From positions 2,843,525 to 2,907,524 of the forward strand of contig NC_037593.1 in assembly GCF_003073045.1 (NCBI RefSeq): a stretch of 64,000 bases of DNA, written 5' to 3'. The notes beneath the pieces were generated by a model. It was not told the origin of the DNA and made no database searches. It saw nothing but the letters and a program-made list of their open reading frames with translations. The position numbers and the translations under genes are program-made. Numbering within the stretch: the stretch's first letter is position 1; every line of letters starts with the position of its first letter. Positions 49,635 through 60,160 of this stretch are shown here, in pieces. Source of the stretch: Pomacea canaliculata (Eukaryota; Mollusca; Gastropoda; Architaenioglossa; Ampullariidae).

Positions 49635-52151
49635 TCACATTGCCATGCCTCTAGGGTAGACAGGTTGTATGTGCACAGAGTTTCCATCTTTATCCTGCTC
49701 TTCCAGTCCACTCAGAATCACCACAATCTTATGCTGTGTACGCAATTCACGAATCCTCTGCCTGCCTTCAGGTGTTGTTTCCAAACAGTAAACATCCAGA
49801 TGTTTCAGCGCTGGGGCCGTTTCCAGTAGGTAAATCACTCCAGTTTCACTGATTCCTTTGTTTGAACTAAGGCCCAGCACCGTAAGTTTAGGTAAGCTTT
49901 TGGCAAGCATTTTAATGCTTTTGTCTGTTATATGATTGCACCCAGTAAGGTTCAGAAAGTCCAGATTTGGTAGCTCCTGCAAGTGTATTTGGAGAATAAT
50001 ACTTTATCATGAGTATAGATCAGTTTTATGTACAAATGACTTAAATTCTCTCAAGACTTAGAACTGCTCTAATAAAACTGATTTTATTTATGAAATAATG
50101 CCACTGCAACATATAAATAATTGAGCTGTTAGTTTAGAAGCAGATATTTCTTATAAAATATTTTACACCCAGATATGGGCTGACAGCTTGATTATAGAAG
50201 TAGCAGAGGATGTTTACTACTGTAGGCTTTGACAGGCATTTTTGTTTTAGTGATGACTGAAGCTTGGAGATTACCTGAACAGTGTCTAAAATATATAAAA
50301 ACACTACCTTGCACAGCTGTGTGAGTACATTGTCAGTGATGATGTAGCTACAATTACGTAGGCTGAGACTCTTCAACTGTTGGCACTGGTGGTAAATGAT
50401 CTTCAAAATGTTTGGGGTCAGGAACACATTTTCAAGGTCAAGATGTTCTACTGCTGGTACCAGAAGCACCTTCAGCTTCTTGTTGTTCAGCTTTTTGGTC
50501 CTTGCAAGTCTTCGCAGCATTGATCTGTGCACATTATGTGTTTCAAATTATAATGTCAGTATAAGACCTAACAATATGTGTGAATGCCTTTGGATGCCAA
50601 GTGTTACTGAGAAATAATCTGCTTTACATTATCTTCTTCTTTGCTCATATTATACACATCAGGTGTTGGGGGGGGGAATTGGTGTTTTACGCCGTGTCAG
50701 CAGCTAAGGCTATATTACGGCAAGCAGCCAGCCCTGTAAACAGATGCCACGTGCAGAGAAAGATCAGCGTGCCCGAGACGAGAAATGAACTCAGGGCAGC
50801 CAACCTTCACTGTATTGGTGACAGGCGCTAACAGCGCTAGCCGTTGCGCCACCGGACCGCTCACATCAGGTGTTAGCAAAGGTTAAAGAAAGTAACTGGC
50901 CAAAGACATTGAAAGACACTGCAGCTGTAATGAATGATTTTATGAATGGACTGACCATAGGAACTACTTAACAGTTACATTATGAAGTACTTACGTTATA
51001 AGGTACTCGTCAGGAAGGTCCTGGAAGTCATAGTCCTGCAGGTTGTCAAGAATAGTTTGCATAGACCTCTCAAACAGGGTGAGCACCTTACATCCATCAT
51101 GGTATGGATTCTGTTTGGGTGAATACACAGAGACTATCAGAAAATTGTGTGACAAAATTTTCAATGTGACTGACAGAACTTATTTGACCAAAAAGCTAAC
51201 GTAGGTGTGATTGGACATATCTGCATTAATTAACTGTTGCATGATAAAGGACTTTCCAAAATGTAGTGTTCATGATTTTTGTGCAGTAATTATAGATTTA
51301 GGACGAAAAATTTTAACGACATAAAGTTTATCTAATAATCAGGCAAAATCATGTTGAACATTACTTTTTCCATGTTCCTCCCATAAGCTGCCCTTACAAG
51401 CACCTTCTCATTGTTTTTATGAAGAGTGAAACGGTTTGATCCACGATGGGAAGAGGAATTCTGAATCTCATTTATAACCTCTGCCTCTGAGTATTGAGAG
51501 AGCAATGGCAATGTCATGAGCTCTCTGAAATCTACAAAACCTGCAGAAAATGATGTGAGAGGTTGATCATTTGGTCATACATTTTAAATAATAAAATAAT
51601 ACTGTGAATTTATATTGTGCACTTCAGTACTTAACAGAAGGCTCAATGCACTTGATAAATGAAAGGCAAATACACTAAAAAAGACAAACATAAATGCATA
51701 AACACTTGTGGGCATAGACCGAAACATGTCAGCAAATGGACAGAGATTAACAGCCATAAACACAGGACATACAGACATTGCACATGCACCAAAGAGAGAA
51801 AATATTGCACCACAATCATCATCAATAAAAGATAAATTCTGAAAAATTAAAAGGGACACGAAGAATATTCATGTGATTTTAAGAGATGTTAAATGGTCCA
51901 CGAGGCCTAGGCAAATGATAGTCACTATTACTATTACTACAATGACTCTTCTGAGAGATAACTGAATTACATTCATCGTACTGGTCCTTACCTGAATCAT
52001 CCACCTGTAGTCCCTCTTTCCTCGCTCCGTAACGAAGTACGTAAGTCAGCCGCTTCGACAGTCGTTCTCTTGCTGACTGTTCGTCGTGTTTATCGGAGGA
52101 AGAGTCTGCTGCCTGTTTATGTGGCAAACTGTCGTAACTTTTGTCGGACAT
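49635..52151 (-). CDS. KptA/TRPT1 N-lobe plus leucine-rich-repeat fusion protein
   Basis: Function unknown. Exons in gene order: 52151-51992, 51540-51365, 51110-50995, 50524-50308, 49976-49635; 1011 nt, 336 residues, phases compatible at every junction. Residues about 28-112 resemble the N-terminal winged-helix lobe of tRNA 2'-phosphotransferase (TRPT1/KptA): ERLSKRLTYVLRYGARKEGL, GFVDFREL, RFTLHKN and VLVRAAYGRN against human LSKALSYALRHGALKLGL, GFVPLGTL, RFALQ and LLIRANQGHS. The catalytic LRH is LRY (Tyr41), GH is GR (107-108), and the ADP-ribosyltransferase C-lobe is missing. Residues about 113-165 resemble the helical start of zyg-11/FBXL-type proteins. Residues about 172-312 form cysteine-containing LRRs (VEHLDLENVFLTPNILKII, LKSLSLRNCSYIITDNVL, LDFLNLTGCNHITDKSIKML, LTVLGLSSNKGISETGV), AMN1-like. 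A pseudoenzyme or adaptor role is inference. Two genes read as one cannot be excluded, but the shared reading frame speaks against it. Confidence 0.82.
50655..50874 (-). mobile_element. tRNA-derived SINE with perfect 13-bp target duplication
   Basis: Target duplication CACATCAGGTGTT at 50655-50667 and 50862-50874. The body, 50668-50861, read on the minus strand begins GAGCGGTCCGGTGGCGCAACG (shown to 20: gagcggtccggtggcgcaac), with an A-box-like TGGCGCAACGG. A B-box-like GAGTTCATTTCTC follows, then the 3' part ends ...cggcgtaaaacaccaattc and a C/G run. It sits in the intron between KptA-LRR exons 51110-50995 and 50524-50308. Perfect flanks suggest a fairly young insertion. Confidence 0.85.
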
Positions 52152-52439
52152 TTCACCAGATACTTGGGGGAGAAGGACCCACAAGAAAAGAATAATTTCA
52201 AGAAATCAGTAACTGTTGTTGTGTAAACGAAAAAGCCTCTTAATGTTACAGGATGTATTCGCGATTGTCAGTATCCTGATTGTCATGGATCCACAAGGCT
52301 CAAACATTAATCGTATAATGCAGGCACAAACACTCATACTTTTTGCCCACTAGAGATCTTCACACGCAATGTGCGTTTCGTTACCCTTTTATAAATCCCA
52401 CTTGTCACTGAACGGGAAAACGACTATTTCAATATGATT

Positions 52440-52560
52440 GTGTAACAGGGTGTAGCGTCATCCAATGAACGGGTCGTTTTCAGTCATGTGATACACGTTA
52501 GCAACGAGATGCTGCCCGCCATTTTGCTACCGTCACGGTGCAAGATTTTAAGCGACTCTC
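52440..52560. promoter_or_regulatory. Candidate promoter upstream of the KptA-LRR gene
   Basis: CCAAT at 52462-52466 and a YY1-like CCGCCATTTTG at about 52516-52526 lie 300-375 nt upstream of the ATG at 52151, in a locally CG-richer patch. Assignment is inference. Confidence 0.35.
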
Positions 52561-52666
52561 ATCTGTTTGTTGCCATATCTGATTTACTAACTACAAGTTC
52601 TCACTGCCACCCGATGTGAGACTTAGACATGAGTCAAAAAACGAAAGGAATCGGCGGCTTAGATCA

Positions 52667-52866
52667 TGGCCAGATGTGACCGACATATATGACGTGTACG
52701 CCTATATATATATTGCCCGCAGACGAGTTTCTTGAGCAGTAAAATGTGATTAATAATTTTCTTGTTGTGGCCAGATGTGACCGACATATATGACGTGTAC
52801 GCCTATATATATTGACTGCAGACGAGTTTCTTGAGCAGTAAAATGTGATTAATAATTTTCTTGTTG
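52667..52866. repeat. Tandem duplication, two units of about 100 bp
   Basis: 52667-52767 (101 bp) and 52768-52866 (99 bp) are nearly identical, differing mainly in the length of an internal (TA)n and in tgcccgcag versus tgactgcag. They lie between the divergent KptA-LRR and NPRL3 genes. Confidence 0.92.
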
Positions 52867-53369
52867 CGCAATATTCTCTGCTAGCAAAACATTTAATTGT
52901 TTACTTCACTAGAACAACACTTGCTTTAGTGTTTTTTCACTACTGCAGGAAATAACGAAGTGTATTAATTTATACTTTCTACAGATTTCATACTTATATT
53001 AAAATTAATTATACGTGTGCTTGTAATTGTTATATGTTTTTGTATACATTATGATTGAAACGACTTGGGGAACAAATGTCCTTGTTGCTAGAGTACTTAA
53101 TTGCTGTCCACCAGAGAGAGAAAATATAACGTCCATCTTGCAAACGAGTTGGAAATTAGTCAACGGATCAGTTCTCACAGTTAGTGGACTAGCAATTAAA
53201 GATGTACTATATATAGCAAGAAGCCGACATTGTGTTTAGGCTACTCATTATATTGTTGTACAACTACTTAACAATTATGCTAGCGTTCTATTCGACCACT
53301 ATATGTGTATCTCACTGTCCTATTCAGTTACTTAATTTATATCTCACTATAATATCACTAATTTCACTT

Positions 53370-53810
53370 CTTCTTATTCCTTTTCGCCCCCAGTGGAGCA
53401 TAAGGCTGCAACTACAACCCACCATCGCACCCAGTTCTGGGCGTCCCTTTCCACTTATGGGACCATGTCATGCCAGTTGCCTCCGCCTCCCTGTGGACCG
53501 ATTTCCTCATGTCTGTGTGGCTCTCCCAGCCCTGCACCTCCCCAGCTGTGGGTTCCAGCCCAGCGAGCTTTTCTTGTTAAATTGTCGGCTGGCTTTCGCA
53601 GGGTACATGTGACCGATCCAGCCCCACTTCCGCTTCTTGATGTCTTGGCTGGCAGGTTTTGGGTTGGAAAATTCTCTCCCACAGATCTGCATTGGCGATC
53701 TTTTCGGGCCATCTGATGTTGAGGATGTGGCACAGACATCTGTTGACGATCGAATGTCTGAATCTTGCTGGTGATAAAGTGTTTGTCACACGCCAGATCT
53801 CAGAGCTGAA
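53370..53810 (-). mobile_element. RTE/endonuclease-RT-type LINE, truncated copy B
   Basis: The same family as 42462-43170: minus strand NIRWPEKIANADLWER, IKKRKWGWIGH, then PAKASRQFNKK and NPQLGRCRAGRATQT. It is shorter (C-terminal region and 3' end only) and has several frame breaks. The 3' boundaries of the two copies agree (cttcttattcct...gcccccagtgg on plus). Confidence 0.83.
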
Positions 53811-54879
53811 TGTTAATAATATAATATCATGTCATCAATAAACATCTACAACAAAGAAGTATCCACTTATAGGAAGCAATTTTTTTTCATATTTGAAATC
53901 AGTATAGTAAATTGCACATCACAACACCCTATATAAGCTGTTGGTGCATTCATGAAGAAATTTAATCCCTCGGTGTCATAAACACTTAGATACATATAGT
54001 ACACAGTTATGGTCGGTTGACATAATTTCTATAATTAATATCAACTATTTTAATGCGATTTCACTTCTTTTTTTTTTTTTTTGGTCTTAGAAATTTTGGG
54101 CAGACAACACAATATTTTCCCACCATTTCCTTGACGTCCGCTAAATAACACTTTATATTTATCCCAGAGGGCGATTCGGGGAAGCTTGATATAAAAGCAT
54201 AAACTATACCATAACCTATTCATATCCGCCAAACAGACACAGTAACATTCAGAAGTCACACGGCCGCTGAACCAACGATCGAAGGATCGACAGCCTGCCT
54301 GCTGGTCCTGCTTGCAGGTACACAGAACAGGCAGCCCGATGAGATTTGGAAAAATTCTCCCGACAGGATCGGAGACCGTTTCCAGGTATATTTAAAAGTA
54401 GGGACAAGTTCCACCTCCTTGTTGTAGGAATTGGTGGAGAATTCCAACAGAAATCAAAGACAAAATTAATTCTTTGGTATTATTACCTTAAGAAAGAAAA
54501 AGAAAAGGAATTATTAATTTTAATGGGCATTTACTATTTACTTAAGATATTTCGGACAACTGAAATTTACTTTTGGATTTATATTGAACATTAAAGCTTG
54601 CATTTTCTATGCAAATTTTTGAAATCGGACAGCTCGGTGGTGAAAAGTTCTTTGTGCACCGCCGTGTATAATTCGCGGTGAAAACGAAAGGACAAACAAG
54701 GGTAGGAAGAGTTCCGTTTGAAAGGGAGGTAACTGAAATCACGCACAAGTTACGTCCCCTAAAGTTGTGAGTACATGTATGTTAAGACACAAACAATTGC
54801 CAGCATAGTGCAACCAATAAAAAGTAAACAAATTTAATAGAAAAGCTAATGTTTCATGCGGGAAATTTTCAAATAAACA
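53811..54879. other. NPRL3 5' flank
   Basis: No coding exon seen. A T run lies at about 54067-54082. An ATG at 54880 begins NPRL3; no clear core promoter motif. Confidence 0.4.
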
Positions 54880-57800
54880 ATGTCGGAGCTGAATCCAGTG
54901 GCAATTATTTTGGTTACGTCAGGTACAAGAGGAGACCGACTTCTGTTTCGTTATCCCTTTGAGTCTGAAAATGTCAAAGAAAGCTCGTTCATATCGCGGC
55001 AAAATCCATACGCCCTTAAGATTTCTGAAGACAGGTTATCCGAAGGAAGAAAGCAACAAACATCAACACTGATTCACAATAGCATGTTAGTTGGATTTGA
55101 AGACAAAACTCTTGCAAACCTGTTGGCAGTTAAAACAAGACTTTGTGGCAGCAAGTTCAATGTAAAGATCGACGAAGTCAGATTTGTGGGGTTTCCAGTG
55201 CAGCTAGAACATTCACCGAAGTCCACATCAAAACAGCAGCAAACACAGGTAAAGGCTTGCACACTTGTGTTTACACTATCAAAGGATTTTAGAGTTATTA
55301 TTTTAATTACGATATTCAGCAGTTAGTAAACTATGTAGGTTGCTGGCATTGTGCTGCACATCATATATAAATATAGAGGTTTAGGTTGTAGTTTCAACAA
55401 TAAATGAACTGTAATTGTCATCCAAGTCATAAAGTTTTTTAAATTAAAAAAAAAAAAATTGAACATTTATTTCATAAGGTAGGGTGCCCAGTGTCATTTT
55501 AAATTTGTAATTGGAAAAACCCAATTGTTATCATCTTCTATAAAACAAAGCAAATGCACATAGTTACATGGACATTTGCACATACACAAGCACACATATG
55601 TATATTAATTTGTCTGATAAACATGCATAAGTACACAGATCAATAGTGGTATCATTCTGTTCTAATGGTTATATACTACATCAAGTCTTAGAATTTATTG
55701 CATCCTTCTGCAGAAAGTAAACATAATGTGCATGCACACACAGGTGACAACATTTCTTTTACTAAATTATGCATGTATGTGTAGTAATTAACATTGAACA
55801 AGATGATGATTTTCTGAATTTTTTTGTTTCTAGAATGTCACAGGGAAACACCATCGGATCAACACTGTCAATGCTGTATTTGCCTTGAGAGCCAACATTA
55901 TAGATTCTGCAATAGACTGCTACCATACTTTGGCCAAACAGCTTATAGTTGCTTTGCGCCATGAAGAAGAGCGGTGTCAGTACCTATCGTTACAGTCCAA
56001 GATCATTCGCTCAGTGTTTGATGAAGTAGCAGCCCTACCAGAGGATTGTATTAAGAATCCTTTCCGCCTCATCCTTCAGAGGAGTCAGATAGCCAAGGAA
56101 CTCAAGCAAGTTTATGTGGGTCTTGTTGAGAGGGGAATGGTTTCTCTTCATATTAACAGATGGATTGAAGTTAATTTCTGTATGCCTCACAAGGTTTGTA
56201 TCACATAGTCATATAGTCATTAGCACTAAAGGGTAATATTAATAAGCATGTTATGTTTATGCTTACATACTTTTCTCTTCTATTTTGAGGTGAGGGTTCA
56301 ATCAGTCAGCTGCAAAGATGAATGTCAACACCTTTTAGGAACTTTTTCCACTTTAAACCTTGTTCATGACCATGTTTGAGCCAGGGATTGAAATACCCTT
56401 TTCTCTGGTTAAGGAAAAAACTGCAATTGATTCTACTTGTTGATTGCAGTAAAATAGGTTGAAACTGAGAATCTTTCAATTGAGGTACAGCTTAATGGTA
56501 TCCAAATGAATGGCAGTTTAATAAGATAATCTTGTCTTGTTTTAGGCTTGCTATTTTATTTTTAGATTTGACCTCCAATTTATCTAAGTATTGCTTTGCA
56601 CTTCGCAGGTTCATGTGATTGTCACAGGATCCCATGTAATACATCTTGAACCAGAGGACATGAAACGATGTCTGTCATCTTTGCGGCCATATCATGGACT
56701 GCTTTTCCTACAGCCAGAAGGTGAAGTCTTGGACAGCCTCCCCATGGATGCATCCCCAGCTTTGGTGCGGATGATCAAGATGGTCACTCCACTAAAGAAC
56801 TTGCAAACGTTGGCCCTGGACTGCGATCTTAGCCTGTCACAGGTCAGCACAGAATGGACTTACAGGATGATAGATTCTTAACAGCTCTAGCATTCTTGGT
56901 CAGAAGCCCTAGAATCTAATTGCAGATGCACTAGCTGATGGTAGGTGCCACATCCAGAGAAAATTCATCTGCTAAATAAGGAGGCTATTACAGGGGTGGG
57001 AGCTCTCCATCCTGAGGATGGATTTTCATCCTGAGAAAAAAATCTTAGGGCAGAACAGGGACGGAAAGTAAAATTAAAATTTTTTTTTTATATATTACAA
57101 AGAGCCATGGACTATGAATCATAAAGTGATAATTCATTGTATTGTGGCAATAGATATCACTATTGTGTCCCTTGCTGAAACGGATGTTTCACAATATTGT
57201 GAACTATCAACGACAATGTATGACTTGTAATATGTGTGTTATAAGAGTGAAAACAATGAAACACAGATGCGACCATATGTGTCATTTAACGTTTTATGCG
57301 TATGCTTTAGTGCTACATGGTTCTCGAAAAGTCTTCAGTCCCAGAAAAATTTCTGGCTCCCACCCATACTATTACTACACATCCAAAGCTGAGAGAATCT
57401 GTGATATTATGTGATCATTAAGAATAAAGAATATTACTGAAAAACTTACTATGTATGTAAGTCTATGTTTTACAAACTTACCAGAAGTCAGAAGTAGTTT
57501 AAGAGCACATTTAAAAAGCTGGCCTTCGCATGGAAGCAGAAATGATATCCTTGGCTAAGATGAAGTATAAATTAGTGGGAAATATTTACTTATATATTAT
57601 TTTACGAATATTGTGAATATAACTAAAGATGCTAGCACAATATTTTTTTGCATTGTGAACTTGTTAATTATGAAATGTTAAGAAATGTTTCAAGTCTTTT
57701 ATAATGCATGTCTACATTTTACAGGTATTTGCACTGGCATGCCATCTGGTGTATTGGGGCAAAGCTAGAGTCATCTACCCTCTGTGTGAGAGTAATGTTT

Positions 57801-59802
57801 ACATTCTGTCACCAATGGCTAACACGCTGGTCAACTCCACATTGGTGGAAGATTTTGTGGAGCATTTTCCAGGCAGATCACTGCATCTGGAGCTCTCTGA
57901 GTTCTCACTGCCATGCCTGCTGAGAGAGAAGCGAGACATGCTGGAGCATCCACAGCTGCAGGCACAGAGAGTGCAGATTGTGGTCTGGATGCTGCAGCAG
58001 GGGCTTCTCATGCAGCTGCACACCTACATATTCTTTGTGCGCCCAGACAGAAAAGGCCAGGGTTCTTTTGGAGCCAGTATCTCTATAGCAGAATTTTCAT
58101 CTTCTAATATACACGTATGTTTAGTATGCATTTGAGTATGACTTTTCGTATACCTGTGACTCTGATGTGTGAATGTGGGAGAGTTTATTCAAATTTTAAA
58201 CATTTAATAAACTAAGATAATATAAGCTGATACAAAAAAGTAGGTTCATGTCAGTTGCAACAGATTGCGGGAGATAAGAGAAAAGGTGTATCAAATTTGA
58301 CAGAAATGTATTTTTTAGATGGTTTTCACATAATTTACTATAATTGATTAAAATTTGAAATCCTTTAGTCTAAAAAAAAGTATTATCATCATCAGCAGAT
58401 TGAGAAAGCAGGATTTTTTCCCCTGATTTGTGGTACATGTGTATGTATTTTTAAAGTTTTTGTGTGTTAGTGGGTCTCAGAAAGCCATGTTTTGTGTGTG
58501 CATGTGCAAACACACACACATAAGTACACACATATGCATGCTGGAGCTATTTCAGTGATGACTGAATTAAGTAACAAGGGTATTTGTCTCAGCCGCAGGT
58601 AGTTGAGGAGTCGTTTTTTAGTTACGTGATGGATGACCATACTAACCTGGAACGAGCACCAAGTATGTCTGATGTGGCATCCATCAATAGTGATGAAAGC
58701 GCAAGTGGATTACCTGTGCCTTCAGCCATGATTTTACCTGGCTTATTGTCTTCCATGACAGGCAAACATTTATCCAAGTCTCCATCTCTTGAGGTATGAT
58801 ATGAAAATTGCTTTTGTTCCTTCATGTATGCTTTATGAACTGTGTGTCATAAATTTAATTTAATCCCACTATAGTGTTCATAATATGTTCTCACCTGATG
58901 TTTTGGAAATTGCCTAAAGAAATGAAAGAATGACAATTCTGTAGGGAACGATCTTCTTGAATTAATGAAAAAAATTTGAAAAGTGCATGACAGAGAAATT
59001 TTGGAGCTGTTGAACGCAGGTTTGACATTTTGTCACACAGAATAATGAGAAAATATACAAAGCTGCACATATTATCTAAAAAAGCTACTTACACAAAACT
59101 GTCCATATACACATAAAAAAAAGTAAAAAGGCTGTTCCCTAACTTTTTTAAATGTTATTTGGGGAGTGAGGTGCTAGAAACATTTTTTTCCTTGGGGCCA
59201 GTTGATTTTTTTTTTCTTGAGGGTGGTGGCCAAATCCCATACCTCTCATTGACATACCTTCTTCAAGCCTCTGTCAGTCAAGTATCCATTGTTGACAGCT
59301 GGGTTGACAATGGCAAGTTTACTGTGCCACACTGGTACTGAACTGAAACCAGTACTAACCACTCGGCTATCCATATCCCTATATTATCACGTGTGTGCTT
59401 AATTAGAATTTTAAAGGATAAAAAAATTTTAATGTTTAAGTTTAATTTGCTAAAGTGATTTTTTGACATTGATTGTCATCATCTTGATGGCAGGTTTCCA
59501 GTGATGGAACCATTGTTACAGAGGAAATGAAAGCCCAGTGGCAGAAGCATGGCACCCTGCTGAAAGAATTGAGTGCTGCTGACAAAGCAGCTGTGCTTAA
59601 GTGCCCAGCAGCCAAAAATCTTGATGATCTGCAGCTCTTTGCCAGACTTTTTCCTTACTTCAATGGCAAACATCATTTGGAAGAGATAATGTTCTATGAA
59701 AACATTCGCAGATCACAGTTACTGACCTTATTAGACAAGTTCAAGGATGTGTTAATCACATGCTGCCACCAAGATCTGGCGACAACTTTTTATGTGAGGT
59801 GA
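54880..59802 (+). CDS. NPRL3: NPRL3, GATOR1 complex subunit (nitrogen permease regulator-like 3)
   Basis: Subunit of the lysosome-associated GATOR1 GAP complex (DEPDC5-NPRL2-NPRL3) that inhibits mTORC1 on amino-acid shortage. Exons: 54880-55248, 55834-56193, 56609-56842, 57725-58114, 58593-58793, 59494-59802; 1863 nt, 620 residues (human 569). The N-terminal longin part begins PVAIILVTSGTRGDRLLFRY (human [20 protein letters not shown]). Then come LCGSKFNVKIDEVRFVGFP, HEEERCQYLSLQSKII, LKQVYVGLVERGMVSLHINR, DASPALVRMIKMVTPLKNLQ, ACHLVYWGKARVIYPLCESN, VVWMLQQGLLMQLHTY and, near the end, LFARLFPYFNGKHHLEEIMF and RRSQLLTLLDKF. The stop at 59800 follows HQDLATTFYVR, close in length to the human end. 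A GTGAGG donor at 59794 and an in-frame exon at 59865-60020 allow an alternative C-terminus of 52 codons. Confidence 0.94.
59205..59385 (-). mobile_element. Eroded tRNA-derived SINE candidate
   Basis: On the minus strand ggatagccgagtggttagta (59372-59353) is a good tRNA A-box match; a weak B-box-like agttcagtacc follows closer than usual. It lies in the last NPRL3 intron. No target duplication could be fixed. Confidence 0.45.
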
Positions 59803-60064
59803 ATATTGTGTGGCTTTCACCTATCGCCATCATCATAAAATTTCAATCAAACTGTGCTTTTCAGGCAAGACGTGCATTTAAATTCTATCAGCCAGAGTGG
59901 ACATTGAGTATGGCTGTCATGAGAGCCAACTGCGATGTCGTTCATGGTGAAGGCAGCATTGTGCCTTTTATTTGTGAGAGCCAAATGCGAGTCCTTATTG
60001 TGATGAAGTTATTGATGTGATTTTATGGGACTGTCCACCTTCACATTTTATTAATTTATTAACC

Positions 60065-60160
60065 TTTTATATAATAATAACAATAATAATACAGCTTTAT
60101 ATAGCACATCTTTCCAATGTACAAGAGACTGTGCTCAGATCCTTACATTACTGACTGGTC
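60065..60160 (-). repeat. Dispersed-repeat 3' tail
   Basis: (ATA/CAA)n followed by agctttatatagcaca...tgtacaagagactgtgctc. Same tail style as at 23005 and 48345, minus orientation. Confidence 0.35.

Noticed and set aside
50668-50861. Functional tRNA gene
   Set aside because: A- and B-box-like sequences are present but there is no cloverleaf, and target duplications show it is a SINE.
53027-53239. Small plus-strand gene of 70 residues
   Set aside because: No homology, no splice context, AT-rich intergenic setting.
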